From Mytilisepta virgata (taxonomy: Eukaryota; Mollusca; Bivalvia; Mytilida; Mytilidae), in the NCBI GenBank assembly GCA_028015205.1, contig CM051518.1:61149978-61213977 (forward strand): a DNA stretch of 64,000 bases, in the 5' to 3' direction. The notes below the pieces were generated by a model that had not been told where the DNA came from, searched no databases, and worked only from the letters and a program-made list of their open reading frames with translations. Position numbers and translations under genes: made by a program. Positions 1 through 10,656 of this stretch are shown here, piece by piece; the stretch's first letter is position 1, and the number at the start of each line of letters is the position of its first letter.

Positions 1-44
1 ACAATTTTGGATATTTTCCTCCTCAGAGGGCTGTAATTCTATAG

Positions 45-365
45 TATTATTTCAATTTGTGCCTAAAACTGTTTTATATAATTTCAGCTCATGCCTAAAA
101 CTGTTTAGTATTATTTTAGCTTGTGCCTAAAACTTTTTAGTATTATTTCAGTTTGTGCCTCAAACTTTGTAGTATATTTCAGTTTCTTTCTAAAACTCTT
201 TGTTATTATTTTCAGTGTGTGCCTAAACGGTTTTAGTATAACTCAAGTTTATTGCCTTAAAAAAATTGTATTATTTCAGTCTGTGCCTAAAACTTTTTAA
301 TGTTATTTCAATTTGTGCCTAAAACTTTTTAGTATTATTTCAGTTTGTGCGTAATACATTTTCAG
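45..365. repeat. Minisatellite, about 32-bp period
   Basis: About ten degenerate copies of a roughly 31-33 bp unit. The recurring core is TTTCAGTTTGTGCCTAAAAC followed by TTTTTAGTATTA. Copies diverge by substitutions and small indels. No long frame runs through it. Confidence 0.85.
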
Positions 366-2934
366 GTTTGTTTTTGCAACTTTATAGTCATTACAACCTG
401 AAATTTTTCTAACTAGATCCTTTATAACAATAAAAAGGTTTGAGGTTTCATACATGTTTAAGGTCTGATAATAGAACCCATGTGAATATGCTATCCAAGA
501 AGTGCCAACGAAGTACGGTGCGATAACGTTTCAAGGGCACATAATACACACGTGTCTACTAAATTACTAAAAACAATTTAAAAAATCGGGATGAGTACAA
601 TAATGTGGTTATAAAAGACCGTTCTGATCAATTTTACAAATGTACTGTTAAATGCAAAAGTAAATATAGTTGGTTATATATTACGATAAAATGCGTACAT
701 GATACAAGAATATGATAAATAAAAATATTGGAAAAAGTTACGAACCTAACAACTTCACATTAAACTCACTTTTCTGGATGGTATCATATATAGGCCACCA
801 TTGACACCGTTGAAACGTTTGTCGTGGTATGTTGCCCTCTTATATGTCTTAATCTTTGTCACCTATTAAATTATCAGATTGTGACGCGTAGTGTGTGTTT
901 TCTTCAATGTATTTCTCTTAAATTTGTTACTAAGGACGTAATTTCTTTGCAAAAAATATTGTTTTTTCTGATTATGGAGTCGTATGGTAATGTTTGCAAT
1001 GTTGAAGTCCACACCACAACCATTAGATGTTATCAATATATTGGCTTGTTCAGTCTAATGGGTGTCAGTGTGTCATTGACACACATCCAATATCCCGACA
1101 TTTTAATGTACAGCGTGAAATGTGTTGTTTTTATGTTAGAGAATGCATGCGATATGGCTCTTTCTAATATGGTGACAAAAAATTTCCATATGTACACTGG
1201 AAAAAGAAAGTCGAAGCAAAGATTTTATTGCTGTTATTTATCTTAAATTTACTGTGGTGCCTTCAACTCAAAAACATGGGGGGAAATGTCGCATCCAACA
1301 AAGAATTCAAAACGGTCCCTATATTAATATTTTTATAGACGTATTTTAAAATGATAATTTTCTTGGACCGCAAACAAGATAATTCCTATAACATATTGGA
1401 CGCATTGAACATACACTTAAAATCCTATATATGTTCCAAAACCAAATATGAGTTTTCTGAAAATTTCACTTATCTTCCCTTGAAACACACATGTAAACAC
1501 ATACTAAAAAACGCTTTATGGAATAACCATAGCTTTAATTGTGTTGCCTTTAATGATAACAAGACAGCAAACGTTTATATAATTATTCTTGGAATTGCAA
1601 AAATCTAATTTTGCAATATTTACTAGATATAGAAATAACACGTATACGACAGGGATTTGTCTTGAACGGTGAAAAACATAAATTTATACAAAATCCTTGT
1701 TGCTCATTCGTCTTATTTAATATACATTCATCTTTAAAGGAGTAACTGATGAATTTGAACCAAAACTTATTATGAAGCACCGAATAACCCCCAATAAATG
1801 TATAATTTATCTTGTTATGAAATGATAAATGGGTTTTTTATAGAGTTATCCAGGTTAGTTAATGTAATCTTATATTCAGTTAAATATTCAGTGGTGAACT
1901 GGCTATTGTTTGAAAAGAAGTATACTGAACAGATATATCATGTTAAGGAGGGGTATTTGCGAAAAATACCAGTCGAGAGAATGTTAAATTTCACAAGCCG
2001 AATGTTAACGTACAAAACGCATTGATGATCGTCACATTACAAGCGTCCAGTCAGATAGAGTATTTTTTGGCAAATACCACGGCAGAGAGGGTAAAAAAGG
2101 CATATCCTTTTTGCATATACCCCTCCGCTGTTTAAAAATGAACGATATTCATTTGATAAAAGTAAATTGGTGAAAAATACACTGGCTATCAACCAATCAA
2201 AACCCAGGATTCTTACATAAGGTGTAATTATGATTAAAATTTGTAATAAAAATTACTTGGACAACTATCCCGTAACAACTAAACAACAATCCGATATTGA
2301 ACTGTATTACATTTATGCTATTTTTGTGAAATTACAGTTTTACAATTCCACATTAAAGCCATATTACAGTTCCGCAAAAAGTACACACAACTTTTCCGCA
2401 TTTAGTCACTTAACATAAAAATAAAATCAATCAATACTCAGCTATCCTTGAACTTCATTTTTATTTTAGATATCGAATTTAACTCACTTACTTATTTAAA
2501 CTTATTTACTTACTCTGTTGTTTTCTAGAAAGGACTTACCGTTGTGAAGAATTAAAATGGGCATTACTAAGACAACAGTTCCGTGTCCGCGTTAGTAAAA
2601 CCTCCGGGGATATTCCGTCAGCTTTTGTCAATAAAAACATATCCTGCTCATTGGTGAGCAAGGGGTAACAGGTTTATCTGGCTATCGGAAGAGGCAAATT
2701 ACACTTCGAAACGTAAACCACATACCTGTATATTGAAACAATACCGCAAAAAAAATTTGCGGAAAAAATTATGTTAAATTGAAGTCTACCTCCACAAACA
2801 AACTTTGTATCAACTCTCTCCTGCAGTAATCTAGATTTTGTTGGTTTTCTATAAAAACCAATTTAATTAAACTATTGGCTTTATATATATTGTACGAAAA
2901 AACAAGAGAGAAACACTGAAAATACAGCTTCATT
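366..2934. other. AT-rich DNA, no gene recognised
   Basis: Open frames here are short, several lack an ATG, and none is bounded by convincing splice sites or shows recognisable protein features. I see no known repeat family in this stretch. Confidence 0.5.
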
Positions 2935-3103
2935 TTAGGTTTTAGAGGATGATTGAAAAAGAGAACAAATCATGATACCTAAGGAGCAAACCAAAAAAAA
3001 ACGCAATCCATTAGACCAAGCAGGGAAGACAAGTGAAAAACCACAAGCAAAGAAATAAACACTGAAAACAATGAACAACATCCTATTAAAACCAGGAGTG
3101 AAC
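2935..3103 (-). repeat. Interspersed repeat fragment, also near 40.4 kb
   Basis: The plus strand reads GAGAACAAAT, then ATACCTAAGG, then a run of A, then a segment ending near GGGAAGACAAGTG. The same order of words recurs at about 40,405-40,503. On the minus strand it reads as a short hydrophobic frame continuing past the Penelope-like reverse transcriptase remnant. It is probably the downstream part of that retroelement or a separate repeat abutting it. Confidence 0.5.
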
Positions 3104-3840
3104 TCATGTGCTCCTGAAGGGTAAACAGTTCCTGCTCTGTATACAGCACCCGTCGTGAAGTTCAACATAGTCAATTCGGCGGTAGTCACAAATCGATGGA
3201 GGTGCATGAACTGTTACGACAGTGAAAAGGTCCAACATCATCTTAGATATTGGAGCTCTGTAACGGTCAATCAATTCGTGATGACGACCGTAACATTTCC
3301 TAAGTGATGACATCAACTTATCCCTGATAAAACCCTGGTCAAGAAGCTTTTGTGACAGTAGTAATCCTCTTTGTCAAAAGTCATGGTAACTCACCCAATC
3401 CCTTGAATATCTGATAAGCTGAGAAACGTAGACGCCATATGCAGGCGATGCTGGTATATTGTTACTCAAGAAGTGAAAGTTAACAATAGGAAAGTCGAAG
3501 TCATCACGTTTGTCATAAAAAGTTGTCTTCAAATTTCCCTCATTGTCTATTTTGAGAAACAAATCCAAATATGAAGCGGACTTCGATACATCTGTAGTAT
3601 CCTTAATTTCAAGTTCACTGGGGTAGATGAGAAGTAGAAAGTCTTGGCATTTATCTTTATTTAACGACAACATGTCATCTATATAACGAAAAGTGAAATT
3701 AAAGTATTGGGTTAGTTTTTTTTCTGTTTTCACGTAGACGCTTTTGAATGAGGTCCGCTTCAGATCGGCGAGGAGAGGAGCACAGTTGGTTCCCATTGGA
3801 ATGCCGAGTGTTTGTTGAAAATAAATCTATACGTTAAAGT
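3104..3840 (-). mobile_element. Penelope-like reverse transcriptase fragment, broken
   Basis: On the minus strand the translation runs through a GIPMGTNCAPLLADL block (reverse transcriptase primer/template region), the catalytic block FRYIDD, then ELEIKDTTD, SASYLDLFL and YGVYVSQLIRYSR, and later SSLRKCYGRHHELIDRY. This order is typical of Penelope-like elements common in mollusc genomes. It is not functional: about 16 bp are missing just after the ADL codons relative to units 2 and 3, a stop follows the YHDF codons near 3371, and both the N-terminal part and the GIY-YIG endonuclease region are absent. It lies just 3' of the first membrane/coiled-coil gene on the same strand. The duplication breakpoint at 3415 falls inside it. 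Confidence 0.85.
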
Positions 3841-3955
3841 AAAATTGGAAATCGAGCCTGTTTTATCTAAATAAAGCACTAAAACTTTACACTACGTTTT
3901 ATTTGAAATGTAACAAATGAAAAAGTCAACCCATGGTGAAATCCTCAGCATTTCT

Positions 3956-6900
3956 TTACCATCCACGCCTTAGAGGTAATCCTGAAAAGAACATAACATT
4001 ATTACATTGATGATGGTGATTTATCGTAATTCGTGAAGTAAGGTGTTTTTCGGTCACTCGTTGAATATTTTGCGATATTCAACTTCTTGAATTAGTTATC
4101 CTATAAATATTAATTACTTAAGACACGCCATGTTTACTCGTGGTTTAAGAATAGTAACTTTTTCTTGGTTAATTTTAACAACATGAAAAATAAATAAAAT
4201 AATTTTAGAAATAGATTTTTTGCTTCGTTTAATATTATTCGGTTTCCCATTTTTTGATTAACTATGTCAAATGTATGTAATGACAGAAAAAATAAATATT
4301 ATTAAAACACGGATATGGTGCATCGAAAGGGTACAAATCATGTTTGAAATAGGTCATTTTTGTCTGATGATTTTTTTCGGTACCTTTAATATCCAATAAT
4401 CTTGACGAATTCTTTAAAATTTCTCTGATTTCCTTTATTCTATCGTCTAGATCTTCGTTTGTTTTCCTTATTTTTCCTCCTGCAAAGATATTATAAACCG
4501 GCATTAAAACTGATTTTCTAACTTATACTGTTTACTTCTGATAGTTATTCTCTTAAATTGTGGTGTGTTCGACTTCTCGGTCTTAATAGTTTCCCGTCGA
4601 AGGTCGGTGGCTTTTTCCTATATTCGTCGGCTTCCTCCACCCCCAAAACGTTAGTCCACAGGGAATGTTAATAATGATAACTCGAAGAAAAGGAAAAAGG
4701 AAAAGAAAGATCTATTGTTTTAAAGACAGCTCCGAGGAATAGAAATGTGCATATGGAGCATCAGATTGTTGTAACATTTTATGTTTTTAACATTTGTATT
4801 TTCGCGTTTCATTTAAGACTGCATGACAACCCCTAGACATTATGAATCCTCAGCAACAGTTCAGGTTTTCCCAGCGACGTATACTCCATATCTTTCGTAT
4901 TTTAATGTGAAATAAAAGTGACATTTATAATTATATCTTACCTGCATAGAATCCAATTCTTTTAATATTCTCAACCCTTTCTGATGTTCCGTGTTTCCAT
5001 AACTGATCATTCATCTTTCTCACCTTTTCCGTATTTGCGGCTATTGTTGAGTTCCATGTTTCGAGTTCCGACATTAACCTGCTTTCATCATTAAGTTTGG
5101 TATCGATAACTTTGTATATATCTTGTAAAGCCAGGTGAGTTTGGATCATGTCATTTTCGTTCTTATATAATCTTACTTGCAACTCTGAAATGAACGAATA
5201 CTTGTCGTGTATTACATGTACATATATATGGCAAATTTTTTACTTGATATTTTTTTATTCAAACCCGTTACTATATACATCTTCTTTTATTAAAACAGAC
5301 TTTATGTACTGTGGTTTCTCAGGGTTGACTCCCATAAGAATTCCGCGACACCATTATAATATGGGATTAAAAGAAGTGCTAAATACTAGGAATAATTCCA
5401 AGTAGAGATTAGGAATGATAATTCCAAAGAATATTCCCGTAAAATTACATTATTTCAATACGTACCTCTCATCTCATCTGAATATTCTTCAATCTGCCAA
5501 TGGTAATGTTTCTCGAATCCTTGTATGACTTTCAATTCTGCATAAAAAATTAGAGAAGAACTTTAAAAATGGTGTTAATGTCAATTTCGAATAGATTTAA
5601 GAATCTATTGTTTAAAATGTTTTTCATATTCGATTTTGTCGATTGTGTCGCAATTACAGTCTAAGTCCATGACAGGAACAAAGTATAAAAACTGTCTACT
5701 TAAACTTTGGCCTTGAATTACTTTAGGGGTCCCACTTCATATTGGGGTATCCTATACTAATCCTAATCCCTAACCTTAACCAAATCCTAGCCCCATTGGA
5801 GTTGGACCCCTAAAGTAAATGAAGGCCTTAACATTTTCCACTTTTTCAGCAGAAAAATACATTATAAATACTCTATATACGGCTTTAACATAAAAGAAAT
5901 GCATGCCGTCTTGTCATCCTTGTGTAAAGAAATAAACATGTAATTTACACACCTTTTACAAATCCTAAATACACCCTGTTACTTTTTACCAAGCTGTAGA
6001 CCAACCAAACAATCACTGTATACAACACAAACTGTATTCCGTTACAACTCAAACACTGAGTAAAAGAAAGATTTAAAAGGAATAGAAAGAAATAGACAGA
6101 TACAGTAGAAATAATAAAAAGATAAAATGAAAACTAAAATTAACAAAACTCAAAATATTTAGACAGTAAGGAAGCAAGGAAGAAGTTAAAGAAAAAAACT
6201 GCTACAAAACAACTTGCAGATGAACAGATGAATTTAATCATTTCATGAATCAATGTTTGATGCATCGTTATGATAAAAAAAACAAAAACAAAATCAAAAA
6301 AAACTTACGTTCCAAACAGAAACTGATGCATCCATCACCAAATCCCCTTTCTGTAATAAAATCTCAACCACATCTGATCCACTAACTGTGAAAGCAGGTT
6401 TGCTGTAAAAATGAAAACAAATTAGCGCACCAAGTTAAAGAATATTCAAAAGGGAAAGTAAAACTTCTGAAAACAAATTCCTGTAATTATAATCTTTATT
6501 ACAACGGCCTTACTTTAGGGGATCCATCTTTTTAGGGCTACGGTTTGGTTAAGGTTATGGTTTAGGGTTAGGGTAGGGTTATGATTAGGGTTTAGTGTAG
6601 GGTTAGGGTTAGGTTAGGGTTAGGGTTAGTACAGGATACCCCATATGGAGTGATGTAGGGTTTAGGTTTGGGTTAGGTTATGGAAAGTTTAGGCTTTAGG
6701 ATTAGGGGTTAATATACTAAGGATACTCCCGTATGGAGTGATTTATGGTTTAGGGTTTATGGTAGGGTTAGGTGATGGAAGTGTTAGGGTTAGGTTAGGA
6801 TTTATTATAAGGGTAAGTATATGGTAAACTCCCATATGGCGTTGATTAGGGTTTAGGTTAGGGTCATGGTTAGGGTTAGGGTTAGGGTTTAAGGTTGGGT

Positions 6901-7528
6901 TGGGTTTGGTTAGGGCCAGGGTTTAGGGTTGGGTTAGGGTTAGGGGTTAGGGTTAGGGTTAGGGTTAGGGTTAGGGTTAGGTTTTGGAAATGCACAGGAA
7001 TCGAAAATTCTATCAATAATATTAATTAGGTATTGGGGCATCTCAAAGATCGTCGGGTAACTATAGAAAAAAACACTTGTTTTTTCTATAGTTACTCGAC
7101 GATTTTTGAGATGCCCCTATCCCTTATTATTGATATAATTTACGATTCCTGCGGGAAGGGTAAGTGTTAGGGTTAGTAGGTTAGGCCAACTTAGGGTTTA
7201 GTATAGGATATCCCCGTATGGAGTGCCTCCCTATAATAAACCGTAAATTTATGTTATGAAAAAACGTATGTAAATATTAAAATCTGTTGAAAGAGCAGAA
7301 ACGGTTGAAACAGAACAAGCAAAGATTTTATTATGAACATTTTGCCGTAAATGTTTTAGTTATAATAAGATCTCACCTCCATGTAATGTTAAACAGAGGA
7401 CATTCCTTTAGATCGTCAACGTCGGAAGGCACTCTAAACAACAACACACCAGCAACACAGAAAGCTGAAATGTTTAAAATTAATGAAATCACAACAGCAC
7501 AATAAAACTGTTTCTTCCGTTTCGCCAT
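3956..7528 (-). CDS. Two-pass membrane/coiled-coil protein, copy 1 (7 exons, 261 aa)
   Basis: I do not recognise the family. Minus-strand exons are 7528-7377, 6402-6309, 6055-5953, 5537-5466, 5184-4942, 4479-4384 and 3981-3956. Every intron is GT-AG and the exon phases (2,0,1,1,1,1) join into one frame ending in TAA. An AATAAA lies about 55 bp downstream (3898-3903). The ATG sits in AAGATGGCG. The protein starts MAKRKKQ, then a membrane segment (about residues 8-31). A loop of about 57 residues follows, with one N-glycosylation motif (N47-I-T) and cysteines 43, 83 and 86. A second membrane segment spans about 89-105. A charged, heptad-like C-terminal half (about 110-253) precedes the last residues LPLRRGW. 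The basic N-terminus suggests both ends are cytosolic. Biochemical function is unknown. The conserved splice sites in three copies support the model. Confidence 0.8.
5709..5827. mobile_element. 119-bp TIR element (MITE) in intron 3, unit 1
   Basis: The ends are inverted repeats of about 29 bp: GGCCTTGAATTACTTTAGGG on the left and, reverse-complemented from the right, GGCCTTCATTTACTTTAGGG. The interior contains CCTAA-type telomere-like words and GGGGTATCCTATAC. A clean target duplication was not resolved. The element is present at the same place in units 2 and 3. Confidence 0.8.
6506..7243. repeat. Telomere-like (TTAGGG)n array inside an expanded TIR element, unit 1
   Basis: The array lies in intron 1 of copy 1. 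It opens with GGCCTTACTTTAGGGG, the end of the 119-bp MITE, and closes near CCCTATAATAAACC, a degenerate copy of the other end. Between them are hundreds of bases of TTAGGG variants, perfect only in short runs. They are interrupted at intervals by GGATACCCCATATGGAG, which is also an internal word of the MITE. Because the gene is on the minus strand, its pre-mRNA would carry the CCCUAA sense. Confidence 0.85.
6993..7153. repeat. Palindrome (foldback) nested in the telomere-like array, unit 1
   Basis: The inner arms of about 39 bp (GGGGCATCTCAAAGATCGTC against its near-perfect complement ending GATGCCCC) surround a loop of a few bases. Outer arms continue less perfectly to GCACAGGAATCG and CGATTCCTGCGG. 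Related palindromes sit in units 2 and 3. Confidence 0.85.
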
Positions 7529-7542
7529 CTTTTGTGTTTCTA

Positions 7543-7586
7543 AGACGTTATTGTGACATCGTAGTTATAACGTCACTGAGCGCGCC
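7543..7586 (-). promoter_or_regulatory. Putative promoter-proximal TGACGT-type sites
   Basis: Just upstream of the copy 1 ATG, on the minus strand, lie GTGACGTTA and, nearer the gene, AATAACGTC, next to a GC-rich GAGGCGCGCTC. These resemble ATF/CREB-type sites and are kept upstream of the ATG in units 2 and 3. Regulatory function is inferred from motif and position only. No TATA box was identified. Confidence 0.3.
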
Positions 7587-7630
7587 TCGTTTTCGAATCA
7601 AGCAGTTTGACCGTTGAGGCTGTGTTGAAA

Positions 7631-7960
7631 AGAGTATATCCATACCTATCCGAGGATATCTAGACCTTAGTACATGTATCTAAATTGTTTCTCGCTCGCT
7701 AGACAAAAAATAAAATATTTTGCGGGATCCCGCACAGGGAATAGGCCCCCGTCAGAATAATGGAGCGAAATTAATTTATATAACAATTTGATGGCTAATG
7801 ATGCGTTGGATAAAGGATATCCGTAGCTAGGCGATGACATCTAGACCTTTATTGTTATATTTGTTTCTTGTCAGATTTGGCTGAAAATAAAGTAATTTCC
7901 GGGATCCAGTATTGCTGACAGGCCCCGTTCGGACCATGATCGCCTTCTGGATATTGGTGC
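7631..7960. repeat. Diverged tandem pair, about 165 bp each
   Basis: Two adjacent segments share the order: a GATATCC-type word, ATCTAGACCT, an AATAAAGTAATTT-type word, CGGGATCC, and GGCCCC followed by a CGGA word. They look like an old tandem duplication in the gene's 5' flank. In unit 2 the TIR element at 14804 inserted at the junction of the two halves. Confidence 0.55.
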
Positions 7961-8983
7961 TCAGTCAAATTTTACCTTGCTTTGGCTGCTGATGAGCCTT
8001 CTTTCTTTTTTTTTTATAAAAAGTATTCGAGTTAAAGACTTAAATTAAAATTCTTGTCTCTTTTATTATTAGATAAAAAAAATCCAGAGTTGCTTTCCCC
8101 TTTTTTTTTGGAATGCGTGTTTTTTATGAACAAAACACTGTATTTGTATTATTGATAATGATACCTTACATAAAAAGTTGTGTAATAGTTTATTTCATTT
8201 TTATTATTTTCATGGCATTCAATTTAAATATCATATTATACCTTGTTACAGACAAAATACTTGTGTCATAGGTTGTTCAAATTATACGACTTTGAATTGT
8301 TAGCACAAATTGTAGGTTTCATGAGAATTACGGTACACTTCGCCTATCTACATGTTTCTGTCCGACCTTGCAGATCATTTTTTAAGTATATCTACGTGCA
8401 TTCTACACACACCTATTATGAGGCTAGTGTACACCATGTTTCGTGAAGTATTAAAGTGACTTTTAATTTTCGATATTCAGGTGCAGTTCAATATGAACTA
8501 TGTAGTTGCATGAAACATTTTATAACGATCTGATTAAAATCTAAATTGTTAGCTGAGTTGCAATGAAGTTGCATCCGGCTATTACTTTGATGAAGATCGG
8601 GCGGGCGGGCTTGCATCCACAGTTTGTTTCTGGGTGATATCTTTAGTTTGCATGAACCTATTGAAACGAAATTTTCATATGTTGTACTATATGAGATTTA
8701 GAAGCTTTTTGATTTTGGGGTCAGTGATAAAGTTTTTGGGGATACTTAATTTTTACTAAACAAATCACAGATTTTGAGAATTGATAATATATTTAGTTTC
8801 CTCTGCTAATTTTTACAAAACTTAATTAGTTTATTAGACCATATGAAACTCTGAAATCTATTCAGTTTTTTTGGTAGAGAAAACTTTACTTAAAATCACA
8901 GATTTTAAAAAGTGACAATACCTCAACTGGTTTCTACCAAACTTCAAAATGTTATTCAACAAAATGATAATCTCAAGCCTATT

Positions 8984-9010
8984 TTTTTTTTTTTTTTTTT
9001 TTTTTTTTTG
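8984..9010. repeat. Poly(T) tract
   Basis: A homopolymer run of about 27 T in the 5' flank of unit 1. The matching place in unit 2 (near 17181) has only about 10 T, so it is length-variable. Confidence 0.9.
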
Positions 9011-9424
9011 TATCAATACGTGACATTGTTTTGAGAATTTACAATACAAAGAAAATACAAAGATAGATCTTACAAAGTCTTTGGCTCGATTGATTCAATA
9101 CTTCATTGTTTATCCTATGTGTCTATTGTAATGTTGAATGACACAATTGGAATTTTGCAATTCCAGTGTTTTGTAACTATCCTGAGAGACTCTGAGCGAC
9201 CATATATTAAAGTAATCAACTGTGAAATAGAAATTCCTTGGACAATGGAATTTCGAACATTGCAATACCATCTTGAACAGCAACTTCCGGTAAAAGGTTT
9301 ATAACTTAATAAATCCCTGTCATGACGTCGTGCGTATGAATACGTACGCATGCAATATAGTGCATGAGAAGAAGGTTAATTTCAAATGGAAAACGTCATA
9401 ATTCTGCATTACTTTGGAATTATA

Positions 9425-9579
9425 AGTAATAACGGTTATTTTTACGGAATTTATCAATGTGTAAACTCGGGCTTATCACTCACAAACTTTGCATAAAGTC
9501 CTTCGGATTTTATTTAGTTTGTGAGTGAATCGCCCGAGTTTACACATTGATAAATTCCGTAAAAATAACCTTTATTACT
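9425..9579. repeat. Foldback, arms about 60 bp, unit 1
   Basis: The left arm starts AGTAATAACGGTTATTTTTA. Its near-perfect complement ends at 9579. The innermost arms read CACTCACAAACT and AGTTTGTGAGTG. A more diverged copy is at 17605-17760. Confidence 0.85.
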
Positions 9580-9714
9580 ATTATATAATTAATAATATAT
9601 TCAAATTAGGTTGCAACTTGGCTTTTGCGTCTTTGTTGCCCATTACATTTTTCTCCATTTTATCAAGATAGCCATCTTATACTCCAGGGGCCTTATTTCC
9701 GAAAGTTTCCTTGC

Positions 9715-9774
9715 GTAAGATTGATCGTTCTCTGACTCGGCGGAGCCTCGTTAGAGAAGGACCAAATCTTACCC
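9715..9774. repeat. Short foldback with GC-rich loop, unit 1
   Basis: GTAAGATTGATCGTTCTCT pairs imperfectly with AGAGAAGGACCAAATCTTAC around a CGGCGGAGCC loop. A second copy lies at about 17897-17956. Confidence 0.6.
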
Positions 9775-9916
9775 TCGGGTGTCTGAGATTTCCTTATCTC
9801 GTACTTGCACCGATGTCACATTCTTAATTTGCTAAAAACTCTTAATGTCTTTTATAGCAGATAACACATAGAATTTCATAAATTTATATATAAAAATGCG
9901 AGAAATGTCCAGGTTC

Positions 9917-10014
9917 GATGGATGGATGTATAAATTATTGTTTAACATCGTGGCAACCAGGTGCATATCAGAACACGTTGATATGATAATGAATATGATC
10001 CCTGCTTTGTACTA
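9917..10014 (-). mobile_element. 5'-truncated SINE remnant, unit 1
   Basis: This is the reverse complement of the 3' third of the full-length SINE at 53238-53590. Matching words include GATGGATGGATG (the tail repeat), TGGCAACCAGGTGCATATCA and ATGATCCCTGCTTTGTACTA. The tRNA-like head is missing. Confidence 0.85.
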
Positions 10015-10117
10015 GCCAGGGTTCGAGATCAATCCCTTGCAACACTGATCGATTCCTGTTGCCTGCAATAAAGATATATTCTTCAATTACCAGGGACCTC
10101 TTTTATGGCTATATAAA

Positions 10118-10560
10118 GCTGAGAAACGTAGACGCCATATACAGGCGATGCTGGTATATTGCTACTCAAGAATTGAAAGTTAACAATAGGAAAGTCGGGC
10201 TCATCACGTTTGTCATAAAAAGTTCAAATGTACGTCCTCATTGTCTATTTCGAGAAACAAATCCAAATATGAAGCTGACTTCAATGTATCTGTAGTATCC
10301 TTAATTTCAAGTTCACTGGGGTATATGAGATGTAGAAAGTCTTGGAATTTATCTTTATTTGACGACAACACGTCATCTATATAACGAAAAGTGAAATTAA
10401 AGTATTGGGCTAGTTTCTTTTTGTTTTCACGTAGAAGCACTTGAATGAAGTCCGCTTCATATGAGTACAGAAACAGATCGACGAGGAGAGAAGCCGATTG
10501 GGATGCCGATTGTTTGTTGAAAATAAATCTATACGTTAAAGTAAAATTGGACATCGGTCT
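10118..10560 (-). mobile_element. Penelope-like reverse transcriptase fragment, unit 2
   Basis: The minus-strand frame shows ADLFLYSYEADFIQ-like residues (frame-shifted from the preceding block), FRYIDD, KDTTD and SASYLDLFLEIDNE. It is cut at the duplication junction and contains small deletions, including one after IDNE. Non-functional. Confidence 0.8.
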
Positions 10561-10656
10561 GTTTTATCTCAATAAAGCAATAAAACTTTACACTATCTTT
10601 TATTTGAAATGTAACAAATGAAAAAGTCAACCCATGGTGAAATCCTCAGCATTTCT

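Larger units (their letters stand above)
3415..10117. repeat. Tandem segmental triplication, unit 1
   Basis: From the word AAGCTGAGAAACG at 3415 onward, the sequence matches two further copies starting at 10118 and 18324 at high identity by eye. The unit contains a Penelope-like remnant, one whole minus-strand gene, its intron repeats, and about 2.5 kb of 5' flank with foldbacks and a SINE remnant. Order and orientation are the same in all units, so this is a head-to-tail duplication. Confidence 0.92.

Noticed and set aside
6506..7243. True interstitial telomere from chromosome fusion
   Set aside because: The array has TIR-element ends and internal element words, repeats are imperfect, and it recurs three times with the duplicated unit.
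8243..8446. 67-codon frame conserved at 16432-16635
   Set aside because: The conservation reflects the recent segmental duplication; the piece is also present inverted in intron 1 of copy 2 and lacks gene features.
9115..9351. Overlapping frames on both strands conserved in unit 2
   Set aside because: Again explained by recent duplication; both strands are equally open and there is no splice or domain evidence.
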